Source: Allium sativum (Eukaryota > Streptophyta > Magnoliopsida > Asparagales > Amaryllidaceae). Taken from it: a stretch of 64,000 nucleotides of DNA. The notes under the pieces were generated by a model. It searched no databases, was not told the DNA's origin, and saw nothing but the letters and a program-made list of their open reading frames with translations. The DNA is taken from contig CM060921.1 in the NCBI GenBank assembly GCA_030737875.1, positions 407,380,192 through 407,444,191 on the forward strand, in the 5' to 3' direction. Shown here piece by piece: positions 36,540 through 49,321 of this stretch (position 1 is its first letter; the number at the start of each line of letters is the position of its first letter). Both the position numbers and the translations under genes were made by a program.

Positions 36540-37388
36540 TATTGGAAAATCACACATTTCGTCATATTCCAACTCCGAGTATTCTTTTAATAAGATATTC
36601 ATTTTGAAAGATTCTCATTAATTTTATCAAAGATAAACTCTAAAAATAAAATCTATAAATCAATTTCCAAAATATGGAAATCCACAGAAATCAAATCAAT
36701 ACATAATCGATATAAATTTCTGTATCGGACTAATAATATAAATGGAATAACGGCGAAGCCTCTTAAATTCCATATATAATATCGGTCTTCTTTTACAGAA
36801 GCCCATTTCGATTATTACCAATCGAATTTCCACTTAATTCCTATTTAATATATTAAATTGGAAAAACTTGATTTTTAGAAAATGCCCTTTTAAATCTATA
36901 AAATAGATTCCTAAGTTCCAAATAATAATTTCAATGTAAATTGGATTAAAGGACAAATGTCGTTTAAAACATCGTCCATGGTAAATCCACTTCACATCTC
37001 AATTTATTTCATATCACAAAATATAATTGCAAATGCTAGTAATCTTTTAAAAACATATTTTAAAATAATCATAAAAATATTCTTTATATAAAGACTCTAA
37101 ATGAAAGGTATTCTTTATATTACAAATTCTTTATCCTTTACAAATATTCCTTGTTTTAACATATACTTAATTAACAATCTATATTTTGAAAATATATATA
37201 CTTTATATAAAAAGGATTTCTAATGTAAAAATATTCTTATTTAAAAGAACACCTGAATCAAAATGCGACTCAAACATTTACCATCTAATTTGGGTTACAT
37301 GGATTTCACACACATTATCAAATCATCCATTTACATCCAAAGTGTAAAGTCTACTGTGTAAGCGTTAAAATTAAATAATAACGCTCAT

Positions 37389-37543
37389 CACAGCCTGTCG
37401 ATCTAACGATCAACAAACAATTAAATATTTGGATTAGTGTATATAAATTTTCATCCCAACACCCGTGTGGGGTTTCAACCAACAAACAAATGATAAACTA
37501 ATTTGTGCACTTGGGCGATGTGTGAAAAATTATCGTCCCAATC
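37389..37543 (-). other. Conserved block of the giant-LTR family (element B arm 2)
   Basis: Mirror copy of 24454-24610, with ACAGCCTGTCGATC, ACACCCGTGTGGGGTTTCAA, TTTGTGCACTTGGGCGATGT and ATCGTCCCAATCA. Confidence 0.65.
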
Positions 37544-37777
37544 ACATACACAAGTCGGGTAACTTGTGAATGGGAGTGTAATACACAATACATATAATGA
37601 TGACTAGAAAATATCTCTATTGCAATAGATGAATAAGCATAATAACTTTGTCCCTATTGACAATTTTTATTTTGCTAATTTAAACTCTAAACAAAAATGG
37701 TTATTTTGTTTTGGCAAACAAAATGATAAATATTTTGATTTAACTAACCTATCTTGACAAGTATATATATCTTGCCA

Positions 37778-37808
<31 letters not shown>

Positions 37809-38189
37809 CTTTATATAAATTGCTTCAACTAATTCATTTTGATAAAAATGAATATTTCTGACAAAATGTAAAATTTGGTTTAACTAGTATAAATTGACTA
37901 TAAGGAATAATTATTTTTAACTAATGTAAATTAACAAAAATGAATGATTGGTTTTAACTAATATAAATTTACAAATATGAATAATTTGTGTTTCAAATCT
38001 AATAAACATGCCAATGCTCTATTTTGTTTTATTCGTTTTAATTTAGACAAAATGAGTGTTTTTGTCTATTCTACTTTAATGATGAAAATGTGAATGTTTA
38101 GTTATTAAAATGTAACTTTTAAATTCTATCCTTTATTTTAAACAATCTTTATTCATATCAAAATTATAAATCAAGAATAAAATTTTAAA

Positions 38190-40105
38190 TCTGATGGTTT
38201 GTTTGCGTTAATGAATTGCAAACAAAGATGAACTTTATTTTAAGGTTTTGTTTGCAACAAGGAATGCAGATAACCAATGTGACTTTTATTTTATTTAAAA
38301 GTATTTGTGTGCATGTAAAAAGAACCTCCTTTACAAAGTGTATTTACATTATTGAATGTAAATAAAAGAAATAAATTTTATTTAAATGAGCATTTGCGTT
38401 TAGGAATGCAAACAAAAAATAGTTTTGTTTATAAATTTTATTTACATTAGTGAATGTAAATAAGAGAACAAAATTTATTTTCAAAGTATAATTTAAACAA
38501 ATTCTATTAAATGTATAAAAGTGTGTACATTGGGGTTGGAAAATGTAGATAAAGAAAATAGATTATAGCTTCATTGAATATTTACATTGATAAATGCACA
38601 TAAAAGAATAAACCTTAATTTTCAATGCATATATATTGATGAATGCAAACAAAGAAATAAACTTTATTTTCAATATATGTTTGTATTTGCATTAGTGAAT
38701 GCAAATGAATAATTTGTTTTTCAATATACATTTTGCATTGGTAAATGCAAAAAAAAGAACAATTTCTATTTTCTATATATATTTGCATGGCTGAATGTAA
38801 ATAGAAGAACAAACTTTATTTTCAAAACATGTTTACATTTGCGAATGCAAATAAAAGAACAAAACTTTATTTCCAATATGTGTTTGCATTTGTGAATGCA
38901 AATAAAAGAATAAATTTTATTTTGAATGTTTATTTACATTAGTAAATGCAAATAAAAAGAATAAACTTGAATTTCAATGTATATTTACATTTGAAAATGC
39001 AAATAAAAGGACAGTTTTTATTTCAAAGTATATTTGCATTTGAAAATGCAAATGAAAAGTGAACTTTTAATCTCTATATTTATTTGTATTGTAGAATGCA
39101 AATAAAAAAAAGTGTACCTTCATTTCCAACCTTTTATTTATATGGTGGAATGCAAATAAAAAGTAAAACTTATATTTCTATGTAATATTTGCATTGTAAA
39201 TGCAAATAAAAAGAATGATTTTATTTCTAAGTATATATTTGTGTTGAAACACAAATAAAAAGAATGACTTTATTTGCTATGCATATATTTGTTTTAAGAA
39301 CAAATAGAAAGAATAGCTCTATTTACTATGTAATATTTGTGTTGTAGCATGTATATAAAAAGATGGACTTTATTTCCAAGTTTGTTTTTGTGTTAAGAAC
39401 ACAAATAAAAAGGGTGACTCATTTCTATGTGTATTTTTGTGTTGAAGACACAAATAAAAAGATAGTTCATTTTTTCTATGTTCATGTTTGTGTTAAGAAC
39501 ACAAATAAAAAGGATGATTCATTTTTCTGTGTGTATATTGTGTTAAGAACACAAAATAAAAAGGATGTTTCATTTCTATGCTAATATTTGTGTGCCATTC
39601 TATTTTAACCATGGATTTTCATTTACATATAAACTGCAATTAAAAATATAATTTATAAAAATGGATTTTTATTTACATATAAAATGTAAACAAAAATGTA
39701 GTTTTCTAAACACTTACCCTTTTATTTACATATAAATCGTAAACAAGATGTAATTCTTTAAAAGGGGTTTTTATTAACATATGAAATGTTAATAAAAATA
39801 TAATTCTTAAATATGATTTACATACAGAAATGTAAACAAAATAGGTTTCTCAAATATGTCTTTTTATTTACACATAAAATGTAAATAAAAGTATGTTATT
39901 CAAATATGGTTTTTATTTACAAATAAAATGTAAACAAAAATGTGTTTATCAATCATGTCTTTTTATTTACACATAAATTGTAAATAATAAAAAAAATGAA
40001 TTCAAGATGTGCTCTTTAATTTACAAACAACATGTGAATAAATATGTGTTTACTAAATATGTCCTTTTATTTAACCATAAAAGGTAAATATAAATATGTT
40101 AACCA
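38190..40105 (-). repeat. Hairpin-unit array, uninterrupted, element B arm 2
   Basis: About 1.9 kb of ~50-bp units, each with a self-complementary core whose sequence shifts along the array (GCATT/AATGC, GTGTT/AACAC, ACATT/AATGT types). This is the mirror of the array split by element C. Short open frames inside it are periodic artefacts. Confidence 0.75.
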
Positions 40106-41575
40106 ATTTTTATTTTATTATCTACAAATTTATACAGATCTAAATTTACAAACACAGATCTATACAATACAACGCAATATAGTTCAATATAATCCATCAG
40201 AACAACCAGCACAATACATCACAACGCAGATCTGATTAAATAACATACAGATAATTATTTAACAAAATAAAATAATTATTTAAATTAATTAGATTGTAAA
40301 AATATGAGATTCTCACATTGATTTTTGCTGAAAATTTTACAGTCTCGGAATCAGTTCTGGTCTGCGCCATCGCGAAGCTCTCGGAAAGACGAGTCCAACC
40401 AACTGACGGTTCGTCAATCGGACCTCGTATGAGAGAGTTATTGATTTTTAAAGATTGCGTAAATTAAATATTAAATTAATAAAATAAAAAAAAACCTTTC
40501 TCCTTCGTTCGCTCACGTTACTCAGGACGTCGAACCCATTCTTCCTCCTTCTATCCTTCCGTGCGCACCACACCTCGGCCACCCTGGCGCCGATCAATCA
40601 CCGCCACACGAACCGCCTTGGCCAAGACTTCCTCCGCCCTGAAGCCCGCCGAACTCGGTGGTCCCACCACCCCGAAATCCGACCACGAACGCGCGGCCTA
40701 TCAGTCCAGAATTCGCGAAAAATACTCCACTAAATTTGATCATCACCGTACGGATTTAAAGAGCTCGGAATTCTCTTCGATTTGGTATATCATACGTCGA
40801 CTCTTGTTGAGCGGATCAAAAGTTATTAACGATTGAAGTTTGGGACGTTTTCAGCCATTAAAACTGCAGGCGGCGGCTGGCCATTGAATTAGTGTTTCGG
40901 ATTTAATATTATTTTATTATTTAATCTCGAAAAATGTGCTTAAAAGGTGGATTTTCGGACTTTCTCCGATTTGGGGCTGCTTACTATCGTTCTTAAGGTT
41001 TTGACACCTTCTGAACGCAATGGGATAGGTCTCGGGACCCAATTCCGAAATTTGTATATATTTTATTTAAAATTCCATTAAAAATTAATTAATTAAATAT
41101 TGACCGTACATTTAAATATGCCGGGGCCACATACGACCTCAAAAAATTCTAAAAAAAATATTTTTAGCTTACTTATGACGATACAAATCCAACAAAATTA
41201 TTTTCGTCGAATTCTAAGACTGTTTGAAAAATGGCTATTTTTAAGGCGTTCAAATTTAACTGAAAATAGCAAAACACATTTTATTTCGCCACGCCCACAT
41301 ATTAATTCAAAAAATTCTAAAAATTGAAATCTAGCAATAATTTGACATTCCGGTTCCAACAAAAGTGGTTTCGTCAAAAACGGAGGTCGTTTGAAAAATG
41401 ACTATTTTTAAGGCCAATATATTTAATATTAAAAATACATTTTTAAACAAATAAATTCCGAAACTCAAAATATATAAGTGTTTACTGTTTTTCAATGCAG
41501 AAACGTCATTCCGAACTCAATGGAAGTGGTTTCGAGTCGAAATTCCTTCATATGTGAAAAGTAGCCTTTTGGGCC

Positions 41576-41614
<39 letters not shown>

Positions 41615-41978
41615 TCTACAGCAACCTTTCTAAAAATTGAATTGGCCATAACTTTTGATTTCCGCTATGAAATTTCAATTTTTCAGATTCATTAGAAAGA
41701 TATGATTAAACAGATTTAAATATTTCTGGTTTCACTCAATTTTGATTTATTTTGAATCCTGTACATTCAGTTAAAGGTCAAAATCAAATTTTAAAACTAC
41801 CACGCCATTTCTAACTCCTTTTATATTTAAATTAAATTTATTCGTTCTAACTTTGATTAAAAATAAATTCTAGACATTATTATTTATAAATAAATTATAT
41901 TATAACCTCAAAATTCATTAAAATTTTCTAAAATAAAAGTTTTAAATTGGTTCAGAATTTGCGGGTTGTTACATATAA

Positions 41979-44900
41979 CGTTCAGAGTTAAATAGTGATA
42001 AGATTTTATTAACTGTATTAAAACAAAACGTTTGAACAAATTTAGAATAAAAATACATTTATCTAACATCGTTTTATCATCGCATATATCTACAATGAAA
42101 CAATTACGTGATATAAATTCTGAAGCACAACTTGCATGAATGTTGTCTATGGCTCAACTCGGTAATAGAGCATTTTCTACGTTTCCACAGATTAAAAATA
42201 TACAAGCCGCATATACAACCTATACCCATATATACACAGCTATGAAATGAAAACTTGTTTTTACGATATGAAACAACTCCCCTCTTAAACTTCCATTAAA
42301 ATATGCATTCCTACCTCCCTAAACTACCTAAATTCAACTCCTACGCTATTAACTCGTGAATGATGTTGTTCATATTCTTTATCTTTTTCACCTATATGTA
42401 CACATGCCTTACTCGTTTCTCTCCAACAAACAAAGAATAACATAGCCTATCTTTTCTATCAAACTGCCGAAAGCACTTCTTCACAAATCCGAACTAAAAA
42501 CTCCACCAAACATTTCGATTTAGCCATTTGCATCAACACCAGAATTGGAGAAGGAGGTGAGCTCGTGGCGCTGATGGGCTCAAGGGGTCTTCCGGTGGTT
42601 TGTAGCTGGTCCAGTTGGAGGTTGAGGGTGGCGTTTGAAGGTGTTGGGCTCGGTTAATAGTGAGTGGATAAAAGAAGCTATATGGTGATGGAGAAGCTGG
42701 GCATATATTGTAAAACAAAAGCAATAGAATGGATGAAAGAGATGAAGCGTGGATTCAGGGACGGGAAGGCGAGGTGTGACTGTGGGTAAGGTTTCGGGAT
42801 TTTTGGTGATAAAGTGGTTCTTTATGCTCACAGTGGAAGAACCGAGTAGATGAAATTGTGATGGAGTCCAGTCGTGGGTGGTGGAAGCAGCAATGAAGTG
42901 GTGTGTTCGTGGGTAGCATACTGTTACGGTTGGTGTGACAAAACGCGGAGCTTGGCAGGTCGAGGCAGAGAGAGATGGCAGTTCAGAGCTTTTCGGGCAG
43001 CGCTGGTCGTTGCCGGAGCTGGGTGTGGAGATTAGGTTAGTGGTGGGGATTCATTTTCGGCAACCATGTGATGTATGGGTGGTTGTTTGTATGAGAGCAG
43101 TTGCGGTGAGGAGAAGGACCGTAACATGAAAGAAGAAATGAGCAACGGGTAACTGGAAGGGAAGTTATTCTGGAAAGAAGAAAATATGGGGTGAAGAAGG
43201 ATTTTACAGTAGAAGCTTGGGAATAAAGTCAGGGGGAAGCAGAATGTTATGGGGAAGAAAACTTTGAGGAGTGGGTTTAGTACTGGAAGCAAGTTTGCGG
43301 TCTGAAGGGAACAATAGTGAACAGTTTAACCCGCCTAGGTTCGTAAATTTAAAAACATAAATTAACATTAGTTATATAATTAAAGGAGATAATTGTATTT
43401 ACCAGTGTGTCTATAGGACGATGGCAACGTGAAGCGCGATTTGGAAATGAATATAGGATGTGTGAAGATGAAACCATTTTATCTAGGTGCGTTTCGAACA
43501 AAAGCAGGTACCAACGAAGAGTAAAACGTTTCGACCTAGAATCCTTAATTATCAGTAGCTCTAATTTTATAATTAAAATGTTAATTAATTTAATCATGAC
43601 GTAATATTACTTATAATTCATGTATTTATAAATAGGTGCTGAAATGGAAATGAACACGAAAATGGAACGAAGCTGTGCAGGGAATCAGCCAGTTTACTGT
43701 TAAAAAATTCTAACGTTATACTTATTATTAAGGAAATTAATTATAGCTTATTGCTACATTATGTTGGGATTGAAAGTGTGCATGTGAACGTTACAGGTGT
43801 AGTTGTGTGCTACTGCGAATGGGAGGCAGTGAACAGAATTGATTGAATGGGCCAGTCGGCATGTAGCCTTGACTTAAAAAGTAATTAAGTTTAATTTAAT
43901 TTAAAAATGGTTTATGAAAATCATTTATTTTAATATTAAATCATATAACTTATAATTGGTGTAACTCTTACATATATTGACAGAATTGAATAAAACGAAA
44001 TGCGTTGGGACCGCATCGTAGAACTCTACATTCTGGAATTACTTTTGACAGGAATGGAAGCAATAGGAATTTCTCGTTAAATTAAACATTAGCTTAATTT
44101 AACAGAAAACGAACCACTTTAACGAAAATGGAAATAATGTGAGTTAAACTAACTTAGTTCTCTGACTTACATTTTATATAATTCGGGTTTAATATTTGTG
44201 TGCTACATTTGCTAATTATTAGCTGATTTAATGATTGTTTATATGTTTGATGAAAATTCTTATATGTGTTTTTAAATTAAACGTTTGTTTAATTTAAATG
44301 AAATAAAATCGTTATTTTAACGATTATCTCCAATTGAGGTAACTTGCCTTATTGGTTACGCTTATAATAATATAAATGCATTAAATAAATTGGATGCTTG
44401 AATTATTGACCGTTATTAGTTGAATTAATCATTCAAGTTTATTATAGAAGATATTATATTATCATGTTGAATGGATTGTTTTATTTGAGGTAACCTATTT
44501 TAGATGCAGGGAAGGACATGTTGGAGGGATCCAACCAGATTCCTTAAATATGTTGTTATTTAATATTATATCATATGAACTGATCTATCTGATTTGATGA
44601 TCGTTCGATTATTGATTGTTGAATCCAAATCCAACATTTGTTTGTTATTAACCAATGGGTAATATTGGTTGAGGAGTTAATAGAAGATGGCCTAAATATA
44701 CACTGTTTTGTAAAGATTGATTTACCGTCAAGTGAATCGATGGAAATGAAGTTATAAGATTTATTTTATAACTGAAGATATAATTTGAAATCTATTATTT
44801 TGAATGGAAGTTTATAAAATGGAAATAAATAATTGTATTTATTATTTTAGTTTTTAAGTAATTATTTAATGATTTTATAAACCTGATTAGGATATTAATA

Positions 44901-45487
44901 AGATTGAACGTAACGACTAATAACCAAGATTAATTGTTTTAAGAAACAATTAAAATGGGATTATATTGATATTGATTATTATATATTTAATAATAAACAA
45001 AGTAAATGAGATTATTTAAATTAATTATATTATTAATTAATTTAAATGGAAAAGACTAATTTGAATTGATTAGTAAGTTAATCATGTTTTTGAGTTGACT
45101 AAGTCAACAGTTCAACGGGAATTGATTATTAAATTAGTTCGTTAATGGAAATAGTTAATGGTGAATTAAATCATTTTTTTTAATAAATGTTGATATTTGA
45201 TTATTTAATAATAATCAAGGTGGTAATCTTGGGATTTAAATAGTAATAATGGAATTTTTGGGCAATTATTGCGATAAGTTTTGTTGATAAACTTCTATCC
45301 ATCCTGAAGATAAGAATGTTGTTGACTCAAGGTCTGAGAGGTAAATAAATAGCCCAACTAAAACGACTTCATGATTATCCAAGGATGATATTAGTATATA
45401 AACGAGAGTGGTCGAGAGAGGTAAAATTAGTATTTCCATGTATGGTATTATAAACTATAATTTGAAATTTTTATAAGTTGAATAGAA
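41979..45487 (+). repeat. Element A 3' LTR, second part
   Basis: Resumes A after element B. From 43075 it aligns with window position 1 onward. The stretch 41979-43074 has no partner in the window because that part of the 5' LTR lies off the left edge. It includes a GC-richer island (42530-43290) comparable in position to those of B and C. The last three bases, GAA, are the CACTA target duplication. Confidence 0.85.
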
Positions 45488-45940
45488 CACGACAAGAAAA
45501 ACAACATATAACAGCGGCATAATCCGCTTCTAATCCGTTGCTATATTGGCTTTAGCGACGGATTTCTTGCATAACATGATGGTCGGTAAAAACCATGACG
45601 GTAATTATGTCAGATTTTGCGACGAACTTTAGCATGAGTTTTCCGACAGTTTTCCGTCATTTTACTAATTATATAAGAAAAATAAAATTTTATTTATTAA
45701 TTTAATTTTAATTTATATACCGACTGTTTACCGACGGATAATTAATTTATAATAAAATATTATTTAAAAGAGGAGTTGGTAAACCCTTACTAATTGCCAA
45801 GGGATTAGCGACGGAAATTAAAATGGGGAAAACTTGCCCTCACTTTTTTGTTGGTAATCCGTTGATATTCCCCTTCTGATTTACCTATATACATATATGT
45901 GTATATATATACACAAACACACACACATACATACACACAC

Positions 45941-46003
<63 letters not shown>

Positions 46004-49000
46004 AACACACACATCCACACACACATATACATATACATAAAGGTGAGCGTTTGACCGGTATAATAAACAATAAGTTGGATATCAACTAAACATAACAATT
46101 AAAGGTAATTAGTCTGTTAATACACAAAAGTGACAGATTATAATACATTCACAATAACATGATACTGCAGATAATAAATACAACAATGATTATCTTTCAA
46201 AATATGGTCATAAGTTAAACTGAAATCACAATCAAGCTAAAATCAGAGCATATCAACTGAGTCTAGCTGCAATCCAAAATTTTGAACGCTGCACCTGAAA
46301 TGATCACTTAAAATTGTCATGAATATATCAATATATTCTTAAAAAAATGTTCTACATAGTAACATGAAATAAAATCCATGCAAAAAGAATAAAAACATCA
46401 ATTGGTCATCCTATCCTTTTTACTATGTACATATCCAGTTCATTAAATCAAAAATATGGACTTAGTATGAACAACCTGATCAGCATGCAGCAAAACCATA
46501 TGCTATGCCTACTTTCTTTTTTGAAATTTTTTTGTATGTAGGATGTTATTTATCATCTATACAATATTAACTCATCATGGAAAATAATAATACCCTTTCA
46601 CAAACTTGGTTGCTTTTATTTTCTGTGGCTTCTTTTGCGCATGTACCATCTGGATTGCTCCGTAGAAGACAAGATTACAAAAAAATTAGAAAGCATAGTA
46701 CTGTACTTTAGCCTTAATTATTTGTTCGACATCAATTAAATGATTGGAAAATGTAAAGTACAAAGAATATACATCTTGCACAGCTTGAATCGTAGTTGGA
46801 GCTGTGGTTGGTATTTGATTCTCCATTGTAGCAAAAGATATATGAGCTGACGTGTTCCTGGTATAATATCACAAAACACAAATTTGCTTTTAGTAAAGAT
46901 GAACACACTGTAATATTTTAATCTATAACAACTTTTGTCATGAATACTATTATTAACTATGAATACTGCATTGATGCCTTAGAATCAAGTTTCAATCGCA
47001 TTTCACATATCATCAGTACATATATTGTGTTTTTTTTTCTTCAAAATACAAAATTGCTTTGAAGAAACATCATTTACAAGGAGAAAAAATCAACTACACC
47101 GAATTTTTCGCATATAAAAAGGAATCTGAAAAAGGGATTGAAAACAATTCATTGGTTCATAGCATAATTTTAGGTTCAAATTAGGCAAAACCAACATCAA
47201 ATCACAGGTCTCTTTTTGCAAAAAAGGGATTCAAATCCTATTGATATTAACACAACTTCATCCTAAAATCAGATTATTCCAATAAGCTCAAACTATTTCC
47301 ATTAGTTTCACTTAGTTTATACACCAGTGGAAAATTCTACAATTTAGAAAAGAGGTTTACTTACGTAAGAAACAAAGATAAGTGAGAATTGGAAGATTCC
47401 GCCTTTTTGGTTTAGATCTAGCAAGGGAATTTTGATATCTGGATTGGAAGATGCTAATTGCTGATGAGTAGTGACATGAATATGAGAATTTGAGATAATT
47501 CTTTTCAAGTTTCCATAAAGAACAGTAAATGAATGGGTTTTACTTTTCAGGAATATAGAGTTTTCTTTTCTGACCGGAATTGAGGAGCCAAAAAGAGAAT
47601 GTGTTTTTATGAAGAAATAACATTGATATTTGGCAATAAAGTCAAATTAAGTAGGTGTAAATGTGTAATTATGAATGGTTGTCTATATTGGAAAAAGAAA
47701 CGCCTCTTTGGTTTCTGAAAATCCGTTCGTTCTCTGTACAAAAGGAAAGCCAAATTTAAAGAAACATAAATATGCATCAATATCAATAAAAAGATAATAA
47801 TTGTTCCTTGCTTTTCTATGTTCGGTTTAATCGGTCGGTTTGGTTTTAGCCTAGATAATACTAAATTAAGTATTGAATTCAATATTTAATATTAATTTAT
47901 AGTTTATACCAATTTAGATATAAATTTACGAAAACTGGAAACATTTACTAACTCATAAAAATACCTCATTTGAATACATATCATTAATTAATTCATAGAA
48001 AAAATTATTATAATGATTGTTTTGTATAAATTATTAATCAATTAATGTTTATTTATTTATTATTATTAACTTATTAATCACTAGTATAAATTATTTCATA
48101 TTTCAAATTAACTATTAAATATTATCCGGTAATTTATAATTATTACTACTTAATTATTTTTACTTAAAATTATTTTAATAATTACTAATTTTCAAATCAA
48201 TAATTCACTATTGTTATTTAGTTATTAATTATTAATTATTAATTATTAATTATTCAATATTAACTATTACATGGATATATCCATCGACGAACAGTAAACA
48301 ACAACGGGTGAACTTTAAATAAAGTTTTATCAAGATTCAGGTTCAAACGAATGCCCCATAGAAGATAGTTACAATTGAAAACCGTATATATATGCATGGA
48401 AGTAACAATTTTTCAACGCAGTGTTACTATTTTTCAAATTTTGAAATTCTTTAACGTTTCGGAATTCTTTGAAATTTTGAATATTTTACAAACTTTTAGA
48501 TAATTTTAAAAAATATTTTTGAACCTTATGAAAACTTCAAAATTTTGTATTTAAATTTTATGAATAGTTTAAAATATATTTTAGAAAATTCTGAAACTTG
48601 TACGGTAATGTTTGAATTTAGAAATTTTTTAATATTCATTCAATTTCTTATTTTTAAACTTTGAACATTTTGTTTTTCTTAATTACAAATTGTATATTAA
48701 TTAATACATACTAATTAATTTCTTAAAAGTGAATATTTATAAATAATTTCTTGATAGTAATTCTTTAGTCGTATTAAAGATTACTTATTAGTCATTGATT
48801 ATTAAAACAAATTTAATTAAACAGTGAATATTAATCTATCTTATTAATTATTATTACCTGTTATTTATATTTTATAGTAATTAATCAATACTAACTATTG
48901 AATATTATTTACTTTTAATAGTTATTATTTATTATTAACATTAATTATTTAAAATTTATATTTAATTATTAATTACTAAGTAAAAAAACAAATGTAAAAC

Positions 49001-49318
49001 ATTTTATAAATAATAAATTTTAAAGACCTTTTCAAATCTCTTAAAAAACTGCTGTAAAAATAGCGTCAAAATTTGGACGATGGTAAATAGCCTCTATCTG
49101 CGACGGAATTTAGCGTTATATTTTTTATGATGATAAAGTACTACAATTTCCAATAATTTAGTGATAGAATTTAGAATCGACGGTAATAATTTAAAATAAG
49201 TTGACATATAAAATCCAAAATATTATCCCTTACAAAGTCCATGAAAATCCATCGCTAATTTGCGATGGAATTTTCCATTGCTAAAAATCTGTCACTATAT
49301 ACAGCTTTTCTTGTAGTG
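45488..49318. mobile_element. CACTA (En/Spm) DNA transposon, 3831 bp, non-autonomous
   Basis: The ends are CACGACAAGAAAA and, inverted, CACTACAAGAAAA, the plant CACTA terminal motif with one mutation in the left end. A 3-bp duplication GAA flanks it (45485-45487 and 49319-49321). The orthologous place in the A 5' LTR (about 2403-2412) is empty. Subterminal regions carry many GCGACGGA/TCCGTCGC-type boxes on both strands (45550-45810 and 49050-49290), typical transposase-binding repeats. No TNPD-type transposase frame is visible. A 50-bp TA run lies at about 45946-46000, and a very A/T-rich stretch with TTAATTATTAA repeats at 47880-49020. The middle (46590-47420) may contain captured exons. Confidence 0.9.
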
Positions 49319-49321
49319 GAA

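Larger units (their letters stand above)
5955..41973. mobile_element. Element B: palindromic LTR-LTR element with both U3 ends outward
   Basis: The element begins TGTAACAACCCGCAAATTC at 5955 and ends with the exact reverse complement at 41973. It is flanked by identical 5-bp duplications TATAA (5950-5954 and 41974-41978). The left arm (5955-8770 joined to 22832-25666) and the right arm (35983-41973 without the 339 bp of MITE plus duplication) are reverse complements and come to 5651 and 5652 bp. A 48-bp spacer (35935-35982) continues arm 1. TGTAAC is the U3 start, as shown by the polypurine tract next to the same terminus in element C. No internal domain, primer site or polypurine tract is present. 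The 5-bp duplication implies one integrase-mediated insertion of an already palindromic DNA. Elements C, D and a MITE inserted later. Confidence 0.88.
35983..41973 (-). repeat. Element B arm 2
   Basis: The reverse complement of arm 1, starting GTCGATCTCC and ending at the LTR terminus GGGTTGTTACA. It carries the hairpin at 36138-36174, the MITE at 36210-36539, the conserved block at 37389-37543, the hairpin array at 38190-40105, the GC-richer island at about 40550-40700 and the U3 module at about 41110-41425. An AT run at 41579-41612 is much longer than its arm 1 counterpart (about 6320-6335). Divergence between arms is clearly greater than between the LTRs of C or D, in line with B being older. 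Confidence 0.88.

Noticed and set aside
45805..46098. 97-codon minus-strand frame in the CACTA element
   Set aside because: Made largely of TA and CA microsatellite translated as IYIYIY.
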